From Pedobacter sp. B4-66 (GTDB lineage Bacteria; Bacteroidota; Bacteroidia; Sphingobacteriales; Sphingobacteriaceae), in contig NZ_JAFVME010000009.1 in assembly GCF_018492665.1 (NCBI RefSeq), positions 1-64,000 of the forward strand: 64,000 nucleotides of DNA. The letters run 5' to 3'. The notes under the pieces are model-generated. The model worked only from the letters and a program-made list of their open reading frames with translations. It searched no databases and was not told the origin of the DNA. A program made the position numbers and the translations under genes. Shown piece after piece: positions 8,237 to 16,489 of this stretch (position 1 is the stretch's first letter; every line of letters starts with the position of its first letter).

Positions 8237-9103
8237 ATGAAACCTCAATTGCTTAAAGTAGCTAACAATCCAGTAAATTCATTTAGCGCGCGAAGAGACA
8301 ATGTACCTTACATTAACAACCGCTGGCACTACCATGCTGAAGTTGAGCTGATTTATTTTAAAAAAGGCAACGGCACTCAGTTTATTGGCGATAGTATTAA
8401 ACGATTTAGATCTGGCGACGTGGTACTTGTTGGTGCCCACTTGCCTCATTACTGGCGATTTGACGACAACTACTTTAATGACGAAAAAAGTAATGCTGAT
8501 GTAGTTGTGGTACACTTTTGCGAGAACTTTTGGGGTAATTCGTTTTTAAATTTACCTGAAAATAAATCCATCAAACTATTATTAGAACGCGCTCAGAGAG
8601 GTGTTCAGGTTCAGGATAAAAGTAAAAAACTGATTGGTGAACTTATTGAATCTATACTCCTATCTGAAGGCCCAAAAAGAATTATTTTACTTGTAGAGGC
8701 ATTATTGGCTATCGAAAACCACTCGCAGAGCAGCCTACTCTCTTCAATTGGGTTCCGTCATGATTTTGAGGAAACCGAAAACGACCGAATTAATGCAATT
8801 TACAACTACTCGCTGGCAAACTTTAAAAGAAAAATTCAAATGGAGGAAATGGCCGCAGTTGCCAACATCAGTCCTAATTCATTTTGCAGATACTTTAAAT
8901 CGAGAACCCGTAAAACTTACACCCAATTTATAAGCGAAATAAGGGTTGGCCATGCTTGCAAACTATTAATTGAAGATAGCATGAACGTTAAACAGATTTG
9001 CTATGAAAGTGGCTTTCATAATTTTGCCAGTTTCCACAAACATTTCAAGATAATAACAGGAAAAAGCCCTCTTTCCTATCAAAAATCATACTTACAAAAA
9101 TAA
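8237..9103 (+). CDS. AraC family transcriptional regulator
   Basis: A 288-residue regulator with an N-terminal cupin-like ligand-binding domain (HYHAEVELIYFKKGNGTQFIGD, residues about 31-52; LVGAHLPHYWRF near 69-80) and a C-terminal pair of helix-turn-helix motifs. The second half contains MAAVANISPNSFCRYFKSRTRKTYTQF-type and VKQICYESGFHNFASFHKHFK-type segments, the hallmark of AraC. It sits 20 bp upstream of the alpha-fucosidase gene on the same strand, so it probably controls that gene and perhaps the neighbouring glycan genes in response to a sugar. The ligand is not known. Confidence 0.9.
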   Translation: MKPQLLKVANNPVNSFSARRDNVPYINNRWHYHAEVELIYFKKGNGTQFIGDSIKRFRSGDVVLVGAHLPHYWRFDDNYFNDEKSNADVVVVHFCENFWGNSFLNLPENKSIKLLLERAQRGVQVQDKSKKLIGELIESILLSEGPKRIILLVEALLAIENHSQSSLLSSIGFRHDFEETENDRINAIYNYSLANFKRKIQMEEMAAVANISPNSFCRYFKSRTRKTYTQFISEIRVGHACKLLIEDSMNVKQICYESGFHNFASFHKHFKIITGKSPLSYQKSYLQK

Positions 9104-9123
9104 CACAATTACTAATTCATAAA

Positions 9124-10974
9124 ATGAAAAAAAGAATATCCCTTTTGCTGTTTATAGTGGCGCTATGTAGCAAAGTAAATGGTCAACAGTTAAGTATCAA
9201 GGAGACTGATGACAAAAAACAAAAGATGGAATGGTTTGCCAATGCAAAACTTGGAATATTTATACATTGGGGCATTTATTCGGTAAATGGCATTTCCGAA
9301 TCATGGTCGTTTTTCAACAATTACATCAACCATGATAACTACATGAAACAATTGAATGGTTTCACAGCCGCTAATTATCATCCGGAGGAATGGGTTAAAC
9401 TGATTAAAGAAAGTGGCGCCAAATATACCGTTATCACCACAAAACACCATGATGGTGTATCTCTTTGGGATACTAAGGCTATCGATGCGACTACTACACT
9501 AAAACAAAGTGCTGCAAAAAAAGATGTAATTACTCCTTTTGTAAAAGAAGTTAAAAAGGCTGGACTTAAAACCGGGATCTATTTTTCTTTACCAGACTGG
9601 AGTCATCCCGATTATGATGGTTTTACAAGGGACAGAAAAAAATATAAATTAAGCGAGGAACCTAAACGCTGGGATAAATTCCAGACGTATTTACATACGC
9701 AGATGAATGAGCTTTCCTTAAATTTTAAGCCAGACTTACTTTGGTTTGATGGCGATTGGGAACACTCTGCTGAGGAATGGCAAGCCGGAAAAATCTCTTC
9801 AGACCTTAAAAAATACAATCCAAACATCATTATTAATTCTCGTCTGAATCATCATGGCGATTATGAAACTCCTGAACAAGGAATTCCAGTTCTTAAACCA
9901 AATAGTGAGTATTGGGAACTATGCTATACCATGAATGATTCGTGGGGTTACCAACCTTATGATTTTAAGTATAAATCGCCAAACATGATTATCCGTACAT
10001 TGGTTGACTGCATTAGCATGGGTGGTAATTTATTGCTTGATATTGGCCCCAAAGCTGATGGAACTATTGCTACAGAGCAAGTAAATATCCTTAAAGGCCT
10101 GGGCAGGTGGACTAAGAAACATGCTGAAGCTATCTATGGAACACATGAAGGCTTACCTGCAGGTCATTTTACTGGAAAGACTGCATTGTCTGCTGATAAA
10201 AAAACACTCTACTTATATGCTGACTGGACTCCAGACAATGCGGGTTTATTATTAACTGGCATCAAATCGCCAGTTAGCTCTGCTAAAATAGTAGGTTCAG
10301 CTTCGAAAGTTACAATTGAAAACAAAAGCGAAAACATTTCTATTAAAATCCCTGCTTCCGCAGCGGATCAGGATGTTACCGTAATTGCTTTAAAATTTGA
10401 CAGCCCGGTTGAAGTAAGTAATAAACCTTCCGTTTCTTTAAGCTTTAGTGATCTTGCTGATAAAAAAGCTGATTATAAATCTCAAATTAACAATATTGCA
10501 ACTTCGCTTCACAATGGAGTTAATCCATTTAATGAAACAGATTTAGCTGCAGATGGTTTGAACTTTGAAAGTGGTAAAAAAACACTTAAGCCAGAAGTAT
10601 ACAACTGGGTTACAAAAAATGCTGAATGCTTGTACAAAACAGGAAAAGGATTGCCTGATGGGCATTATCAAGGGCTAAGCGCATTATCGGCAGATAAACA
10701 AACTGTATATCTTTTTGTTGAAGGTAAACCAACTGGCCCTATTGCATTAAAAGGGATTAAAAACAAAATTAGTCGTATTAGAATTGTTGGTGAAGGCACG
10801 ATGGTTGAACCTCAGATTTACAATAAACTGTATTGGAGTGCTGTACCGGGCATAGTTTATATCCCCCTTCCAACTGACAGGCTTGATAAAGACCTTACTG
10901 TAGTTGCTGTTTTACTTGATGGACCTCTTGATTTATACAGAGAAAAAGTAGGCGCTATTGAAAGTAATTTGTAG
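9124..10974 (+). CDS. GH29 alpha-L-fucosidase with duplicated C-terminal module
   Basis: A secreted or periplasmic glycoside hydrolase family 29 alpha-L-fucosidase of 616 residues. A signal peptide (residues 1-20, ending KVNG) is followed by the GH29 barrel: WFANAKLGIFIHWG (37-50), TTKHHDGVSLWD (105-116) and DLLWFDGDW (204-212) with Asp209 as the likely nucleophile. After the barrel, two copies of a roughly 100-residue module occur (about 330-430 and 496-602), each with GLPxGHxxGxxALSADKxTxYL. Preceded by an araC-type gene at 20 bp and ended by a strong terminator. Neighbouring sulfatase, GH109 and SGNH genes suggest a fucosylated, substituted glycan as substrate. Confidence 0.92.
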   Translation: MKKRISLLLFIVALCSKVNGQQLSIKETDDKKQKMEWFANAKLGIFIHWGIYSVNGISESWSFFNNYINHDNYMKQLNGFTAANYHPEEWVKLIKESGAKYTVITTKHHDGVSLWDTKAIDATTTLKQSAAKKDVITPFVKEVKKAGLKTGIYFSLPDWSHPDYDGFTRDRKKYKLSEEPKRWDKFQTYLHTQMNELSLNFKPDLLWFDGDWEHSAEEWQAGKISSDLKKYNPNIIINSRLNHHGDYETPEQGIPVLKPNSEYWELCYTMNDSWGYQPYDFKYKSPNMIIRTLVDCISMGGNLLLDIGPKADGTIATEQVNILKGLGRWTKKHAEAIYGTHEGLPAGHFTGKTALSADKKTLYLYADWTPDNAGLLLTGIKSPVSSAKIVGSASKVTIENKSENISIKIPASAADQDVTVIALKFDSPVEVSNKPSVSLSFSDLADKKADYKSQINNIATSLHNGVNPFNETDLAADGLNFESGKKTLKPEVYNWVTKNAECLYKTGKGLPDGHYQGLSALSADKQTVYLFVEGKPTGPIALKGIKNKISRIRIVGEGTMVEPQIYNKLYWSAVPGIVYIPLPTDRLDKDLTVVAVLLDGPLDLYREKVGAIESNL

Positions 10975-10985
10975 TATTTCTCCAC

Positions 10986-11027
10986 AAAAAAAGGCCCTGT
11001 ATCATATGATACAGGGCCTTTTTTTTT
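10986..11027. terminator. Bidirectional intrinsic terminator
   Basis: AAGGCCCTGTATCAT is followed at once by its reverse complement, giving a very stable hairpin with a T-run on both strands. It lies between the convergent fucosidase and GH109-type genes and should end transcription of both. Confidence 0.92.
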
Positions 11028-11040
11028 ATTTTATTGGATA

Positions 11041-12465
11041 TTATTTAACACTTCTTACAGTAGTATTACCACCACCATCAAGCGTTAAGTTTACAGGTGT
11101 ATTTTTAGCCCACGCTCCTCTTGTAAAGTCGGGAATATCAATGCTATTAGATCTTTTAGATACTGACTTTTTACTTAACGGGATGATACAACTCCATGAT
11201 GCAGCATCATAAACATCCTGATCCAATGGCAGTCCATTACGTAAACAGTCGATCAAACGCCAGTCCATGATAAAGTCCATACCACCATGGCCACCAATCT
11301 TTTTACCTATCTCGCCAACATGCTTAATAATTGCAGGACTGTGAGTTTCATATAATTTTTTCAATTCTGCGTCTTTCACCCACTCTTCTCCAATCGCAAT
11401 ATGTTCATCAGGATATTTACTAGCTGAAGCTTTTGTACCACTCAATACATGAAGTCTCGAATATGGTCTTGGCGTCGACACATCATGCTGTAGCATCATA
11501 GTTTTACCTTTAACCGTTCTAATGGTTGTCGTATTCATATTTCCACGGTAGTTTTTACCTACAAATTGCTTATAGAAATCATCTTTTTGCGCCAACCTTT
11601 CTGCTTCTGCTGCCATTAGGAAATCGTTGGTAGATACAGAAACCAGGTAATCCATCCTATCCCCTCTGTTGATGTTAAGACACTGAGCGATTGGCCCAAG
11701 TCCATGAGTAGGATATAAATTTCCATTGAAATTAATATTCTCCTTCAGTCTCCACATATCCTGATAACCTGTTTTACTAAAGTTCAAGCTTAGCAAATCA
11801 TGATTATATGCACCTTCAGCATGGATTAGTTCGCCAAACATGCCATTACGTATCATATTTAAGGTTAGCATTTCAAAGAAATCGTAGCAACAGTTTTCAA
11901 GCATCATGCAATGCTTACGTGTTCTTTCCGATGTTTCCACAAGTTTCCAGCAATCCTCAAGAGTAAGGGCAGCAGGAACCTCTGTTGCAGCATGTTTACC
12001 ATGCTCCATTGCATAAACAGCCATCGGAGTATGATAATGCCAAGGAGTACAGATGTAAACTAAATCAAGGTCCTCATTCTCAATCATTGCTTTCCAACCA
12101 TCTTCGCCAGAATATTCCTTTGCTTTAGGTAAACCTTTTTCAGTAAGGTATTTCTGTGCAGCTGTTGCTCTTTCCGGTAATTTATCGCAAAGCGCTTTAA
12201 TTTCTACACCTTCTATATGTGACAATCTTGAAACCGCACCAGGGCCTCTCATTCCGAGACCAATAATCCCTACTCTTACTTTATCAATTTTTGGAGCAGC
12301 ATATCCACTCATATTGAATCGTTGGCTACTATTACCTTGATTTAATGCAGTTAAAAGTTCCTGATCACTAGGAGCATTTTCATTGGCAAATGTTGGAAGT
12401 CCGATAGCTACAGCTCCGGAACCTATTGCCAGTTGTTGTAAAAATTTTCTACGGTTTGGTTTCAT
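11041..12465 (-). CDS. GH109-type Gfo/Idh/MocA family glycosidase, Tat-exported
   Basis: A 474-residue NAD-dependent Gfo/Idh/MocA-fold protein that fits glycoside hydrolase family 109 (alpha-N-acetylgalactosaminidase is the known activity). A twin-arginine signal opens the protein (NRRKFLQQLAIGSGA), and a Rossmann motif VRVGIIGLGMRG-like follows at about 63-74. The CTPWHYHTPMAVYAMEHGKH segment and the C-terminal GGHGGMDFIMDWRLIDCLRNG with DVYDAASWSCIIPLS are typical of the GH109 group. Export of a folded, cofactor-bound enzyme by Tat is expected. It converges on the fucosidase, and the SGNH gene lies 151 bp upstream in the same direction. Exact substrate is inferred, not proven. Confidence 0.85.
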   Translation of the reverse strand: MKPNRRKFLQQLAIGSGAVAIGLPTFANENAPSDQELLTALNQGNSSQRFNMSGYAAPKIDKVRVGIIGLGMRGPGAVSRLSHIEGVEIKALCDKLPERATAAQKYLTEKGLPKAKEYSGEDGWKAMIENEDLDLVYICTPWHYHTPMAVYAMEHGKHAATEVPAALTLEDCWKLVETSERTRKHCMMLENCCYDFFEMLTLNMIRNGMFGELIHAEGAYNHDLLSLNFSKTGYQDMWRLKENINFNGNLYPTHGLGPIAQCLNINRGDRMDYLVSVSTNDFLMAAEAERLAQKDDFYKQFVGKNYRGNMNTTTIRTVKGKTMMLQHDVSTPRPYSRLHVLSGTKASASKYPDEHIAIGEEWVKDAELKKLYETHSPAIIKHVGEIGKKIGGHGGMDFIMDWRLIDCLRNGLPLDQDVYDAASWSCIIPLSKKSVSKRSNSIDIPDFTRGAWAKNTPVNLTLDGGGNTTVRSVK

Positions 12466-12616
12466 ATTGTGTTTAATAATGGTTAAGAATACGTTTTTGA
12501 CCTTAAGTCTAAATGTTTAGCACCACCAATATACACAGGTTATATGCAGTCTTGAAAAGTTTTTTTCACACAAACGGTTGCGTAAATTTCATTTTACACC
12601 TTTAACACGATGAACC

Positions 12617-14377
12617 TTAGTTATTGGTAATCTGCTTATTAATGAAAGCTCCTAATTTTTCATAACCCTGAGCATTAGGATGTAATCCATCTGTAAATAG
12701 TATTTCATTTACCTTCTTTGTTTTATTCAAAAAAAGATTTCCGGCATCTGCGTATTTAACTTTTAAGCTCTGCGCTACTTTAGCATACAACAAGTTTAAT
12801 TTAACTATACGCGGCTCCATTTCCTTACGGGGAAGTATACCAAGAACCAATATTTTTGCATCGGGTTGCCTTGTTTTTATTCCTTCAATCAAAACCTTTA
12901 AGCCATCAGCTATCTCCTCATCAGAATTTGATTGCAAATTGTTAGTACCAATCATCAATACGATTTGCTTTGCAGCAAACCCATCTAATTCTCCATGATA
13001 AACACGCCATAATACATTCTCTATCCTATCCCATCCAAACCCCATATTTATCGGGTTTTTATCCTTAAAGTATTTATCCCAGGATTCTGTACCTCTGGCA
13101 GCATGTGCCAATGGTTCGCCTGCCCAAAAATGAGTGATTGAATTACCCATAAAAACCAACTGGGGCGGATTGATTTTATTACGAATCAATACTTGATTAT
13201 GTCTCTTTTCCCAATCATACCCCGGAAGCTCACGATACTGCGATATTGGTTTTGCTGTATTAACATTCCCTTCGGGCTGATTTAAGATCTTTTTAATGAT
13301 CTTCTCATAGGCATTTGCATAGTTCATCATACCTATATCATTAGGATGCACACCATCAACCATACTCTCGATATCCTGGCCTATTTCTTTTTTAGAAAGC
13401 AGATATATATTTTTAACGCCTTTTTCCTGTAGTTTTTTAAACGTTTCATTTAAGGCTAGGTTTGGTTTTTCGTATTCAGTTTTCCTTTTAGGGCTTATTA
13501 GCTCATCTGTATAACCATCATGTTCTGTTAACAAGATCGGAACACCCGGTCTTTTGTTTTGCAATTCAAGTACAGAGGTTTCAATTCTGTTCATAAGATC
13601 CTCTTTAGATATTCCTGTAAGATTAGGCAGACAATCTAAAACGTATAATTTAGCATCAATTTCTGTCAACAAATTAATTAATTCCTTTTCCAATCTACCA
13701 TTGCCCGAAAAACCAAGATTAATCAATGGCTGATCTAACTTTCGTTGCAAGATGGAAGTCCAGGCCAAACCAGGTCTGGTTGCACAGGCACCTTGTGCTA
13801 TCGAGGTTCCATAAACAACTATTGGTTTTTCCTTATGTAAAGGCATTGGCGCAAATGATTTTTCATTGGGCACATAAATCTCTAACCATTTTAAAGAATT
13901 ATATAAGGGTAAGTAAAGCGTATATTCTCGATCAGGATCATTGGCTTCAGCTAAATTATTAAAACGATAGGTAATAGTATCTCCAAAGGAAAAAGAACCA
14001 CTACTCCAAAGCCACTTACCGTCTCTATCTTTAGCATATAAATCGACGCCACTTACTCCTGTTGCAGGCATGTGGGACATTTGCAGATTGCCTTTAACTG
14101 CATACTTTACAATAATTTGATTTGAATTGGTACGGAAGCGCAAATTAACACCTGCATTATTTTTTGATAAATTCCACACATCCGAACGCACCAAACCTTC
14201 AGCTTTTGCCGGTAACCGGTCATAATAATCTTTTACTTTTTTAGGCCAGCCTTGTCCCTCAAGAACAGTTAAAGTGTCGTTAGCGGGATTCCAAACTTTA
14301 TATTTTGCTTTATCTTGAGCAAAACTTAACTGAGTGATTATTAGAAGAAGAGCTATGTAGGTTAGTTTGTGGTTCAT
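12617..14377 (-). CDS. Secreted tandem SGNH/GDSL esterase
   Basis: A 586-residue secreted protein with two SGNH hydrolase domains. After a signal peptide (ending SFAQ), a beta-rich N-terminal domain (about 25-180) carries the GVDLY motif of the GxDLY family. The first SGNH domain has Ser192 in VVYGTSIAQGA, a GFSGNG block and DGVHPN (Asp341, His344). The second starts near 400 with FMGNSITHFW (Ser413), IGTNNLQ and DGLHPN near 568. Both carry the Ser and the DxxH pair, so both may be active. Such enzymes remove acetyl or other acyl groups from carbohydrates. The gene points away from the DUF3857 gene pair and toward the GH109 gene. Confidence 0.88.
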   Translation of the reverse strand: MNHKLTYIALLLIITQLSFAQDKAKYKVWNPANDTLTVLEGQGWPKKVKDYYDRLPAKAEGLVRSDVWNLSKNNAGVNLRFRTNSNQIIVKYAVKGNLQMSHMPATGVSGVDLYAKDRDGKWLWSSGSFSFGDTITYRFNNLAEANDPDREYTLYLPLYNSLKWLEIYVPNEKSFAPMPLHKEKPIVVYGTSIAQGACATRPGLAWTSILQRKLDQPLINLGFSGNGRLEKELINLLTEIDAKLYVLDCLPNLTGISKEDLMNRIETSVLELQNKRPGVPILLTEHDGYTDELISPKRKTEYEKPNLALNETFKKLQEKGVKNIYLLSKKEIGQDIESMVDGVHPNDIGMMNYANAYEKIIKKILNQPEGNVNTAKPISQYRELPGYDWEKRHNQVLIRNKINPPQLVFMGNSITHFWAGEPLAHAARGTESWDKYFKDKNPINMGFGWDRIENVLWRVYHGELDGFAAKQIVLMIGTNNLQSNSDEEIADGLKVLIEGIKTRQPDAKILVLGILPRKEMEPRIVKLNLLYAKVAQSLKVKYADAGNLFLNKTKKVNEILFTDGLHPNAQGYEKLGAFINKQITNN

Positions 14378-14483
14378 GACGTAAATATATCTTACAAATG
14401 GTTAATTGTAAAAAAATAATATTCTATTTCTTCTCTTTTGTTTTCTGGATATATCTTATTATTGTTAAATAAATTTCGCTCAT

Positions 14484-16487
14484 ATGAATACGATAAAATC
14501 TATTCTATTTGGCCTACTTTTAGTAGCCACTCTATCTTCTTATGCACAACAAAAAGAAGTAAAACCAAGAACTTTTAAATACGGAAAAATTGAACTTAGT
14601 GAATTTGACACTAAAGTTAATGGTAGTGACTCCGCAGCTTCAGCTATAGCATTATTTGATGTTGGCAAAGGATGGTTTGAATTTAGTGCCAAAACTGGTG
14701 AATTTATCTATGTCTTCGAACGCCATATGAGATACAAAATCATCAACAAAACAGGTTATGATTATGCGAATCTTGAAATTCAGTTATATGAAAGCAATGG
14801 TAACAAAGAGAATTTAGAGTATATGGATGGTGCTACCTATAATTTGGAGGCTGGTAAAACTGTTATCAGTAAACTTAATAAAGAATCAAAGTTTTCCGAA
14901 AAACAGGACAAAAACTTTACACTAAAAAAGTTTGCTCTTCCAAATGTGAAGGAAGGGTCTATTGTTGAATTTAAGTACAAAATCAAATCGGACTTTATAT
15001 TTACACTACGATCATGGTATTTTCAAAAAGAAATACCAGTGCTTTACTCCTCGTACGAAATAAGAATTCCTGAATATTATAAGTACAAAATCACCGCTGG
15101 AGGATACCTATTTATAAATCCTAAAGAGGAATTGATTAATGAGACTTTTATGTCGGGAACAAATACACTAAATGCTAAATCCTTAAAATTAAATTATCAG
15201 GTAGAGAATGTTCCTGGTTTAAAAACAGAAAACTTTATAACAACAATGAAGGATTATGTCAGCAGAGTTGGCTTTGAATTAAGTTCGATTACAGTGCCAG
15301 GTGCAGTTTATCGCGATGTCACTTCTACATGGCCCAAGATCGTAAAAAGATTAAAAGAAGATGAAAATTTTGGCTTGTTTGCAAATAGAAGAAGTTTTAG
15401 TAAAACGTTACTGAAAGAAATTATAAAAACAAACACAGATAAGGACACCGTTCTTTCACTGGTATTTAATTATGTAAAAAACAATATTAAATTCAACAAT
15501 GAGGTTGAAAAATACACTTCAGAAACTAACCCTAAATCAATATTTGAGAAGAAAGCAGGTAATTCTGCCGATATAAATTTGTGTTTATTGACCTTGCTAA
15601 CAGAAGCAAAGATTGATGCTTTTCCAGTTTTATTAAGCACAAGATCTCATGGTGCACATCCCGGTTTTCCAATGCTAACCGAATTTAATAACGTCATTAT
15701 TGTTGCACAGATAGGTGAAAAATCTATACTGCTAGATGCAACCGACAAAAATCACACCCCGAATATGATAGGGTTTGACAACCTGTGTCATGAAGGATTA
15801 AAAGTTAATTTCGCCGATGAAACTGCTGATTGGATTTCAGTAGAGGATCCGACAATAAGTCGAAAAAGCGTTAATTATGTTTTAAATCTTGATACAGAAA
15901 ATAAGATTACGGGTAAAATGTATTTGGCAAGCACTAATTATGAAGCCTTAGATCGTCGGGAAAGTTATTTGTCTGCAGCAAATGAAACTGACTTTCTGAA
16001 AAACTATAAAGATGGAAAACCTGGTTTCGGTATTAAAAATTACAAGATCGAAAACCTTACTAACATTAATGAATCTCTTGTTGAAACTATGGACATTAGT
16101 ATTGATGACAATGTAGAAGAAGCAGGTAATTTAATTTATTTTACGCCCCTTTTCTATGAAAGAACTAAAGAGAATCCATTCAAATTAGAAGAAAGAAACT
16201 TTCCGGTTGACTTTGGGCATCCAACTGAAAAATCGATTAGGATTACTTTAGACTACCCTAAAGAATACCAGATAGACAAAGTTCCTAAAAATGAAAAAAT
16301 CATTTTACCAGAAGAATCTGCAGCATTTACCTTCATGTTTGCTAATGAACCTGGAAAACTAGTGATCAGTAGTAAGATATCATTTAAGAAATCTTTGTAT
16401 ACTCCTGAGGAATACCATCACCTTAAGGAGTTGTTTAAAAATATTGTAAGAAAGCAGTCTGAACAAATTGTACTTAAAAAGAGCTAG
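14484..16487 (+). CDS. DUF3857 protein with inactive transglutaminase-like domain
   Basis: A 667-residue secreted or periplasmic protein: signal peptide (ending SSYAQ), a DUF3857 domain over roughly residues 50-260, and a transglutaminase-like domain near 310-430. The catalytic Cys position reads AGNSADIN (Ser361) and the His position reads FNNVIIV (Asn403); only the Asp (LLDATD, 418) is kept. It therefore should not be an active cysteine enzyme. Loss of these residues appears to be a feature of this Bacteroidota subgroup, as far as I recall. The next gene encodes a related protein with Cys and His intact and begins two bases after this stop, so the two are coupled. Confidence 0.82.
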   Translation: MNTIKSILFGLLLVATLSSYAQQKEVKPRTFKYGKIELSEFDTKVNGSDSAASAIALFDVGKGWFEFSAKTGEFIYVFERHMRYKIINKTGYDYANLEIQLYESNGNKENLEYMDGATYNLEAGKTVISKLNKESKFSEKQDKNFTLKKFALPNVKEGSIVEFKYKIKSDFIFTLRSWYFQKEIPVLYSSYEIRIPEYYKYKITAGGYLFINPKEELINETFMSGTNTLNAKSLKLNYQVENVPGLKTENFITTMKDYVSRVGFELSSITVPGAVYRDVTSTWPKIVKRLKEDENFGLFANRRSFSKTLLKEIIKTNTDKDTVLSLVFNYVKNNIKFNNEVEKYTSETNPKSIFEKKAGNSADINLCLLTLLTEAKIDAFPVLLSTRSHGAHPGFPMLTEFNNVIIVAQIGEKSILLDATDKNHTPNMIGFDNLCHEGLKVNFADETADWISVEDPTISRKSVNYVLNLDTENKITGKMYLASTNYEALDRRESYLSAANETDFLKNYKDGKPGFGIKNYKIENLTNINESLVETMDISIDDNVEEAGNLIYFTPLFYERTKENPFKLEERNFPVDFGHPTEKSIRITLDYPKEYQIDKVPKNEKIILPEESAAFTFMFANEPGKLVISSKISFKKSLYTPEEYHHLKELFKNIVRKQSEQIVLKKS

Positions 16488-16489
16488 TG

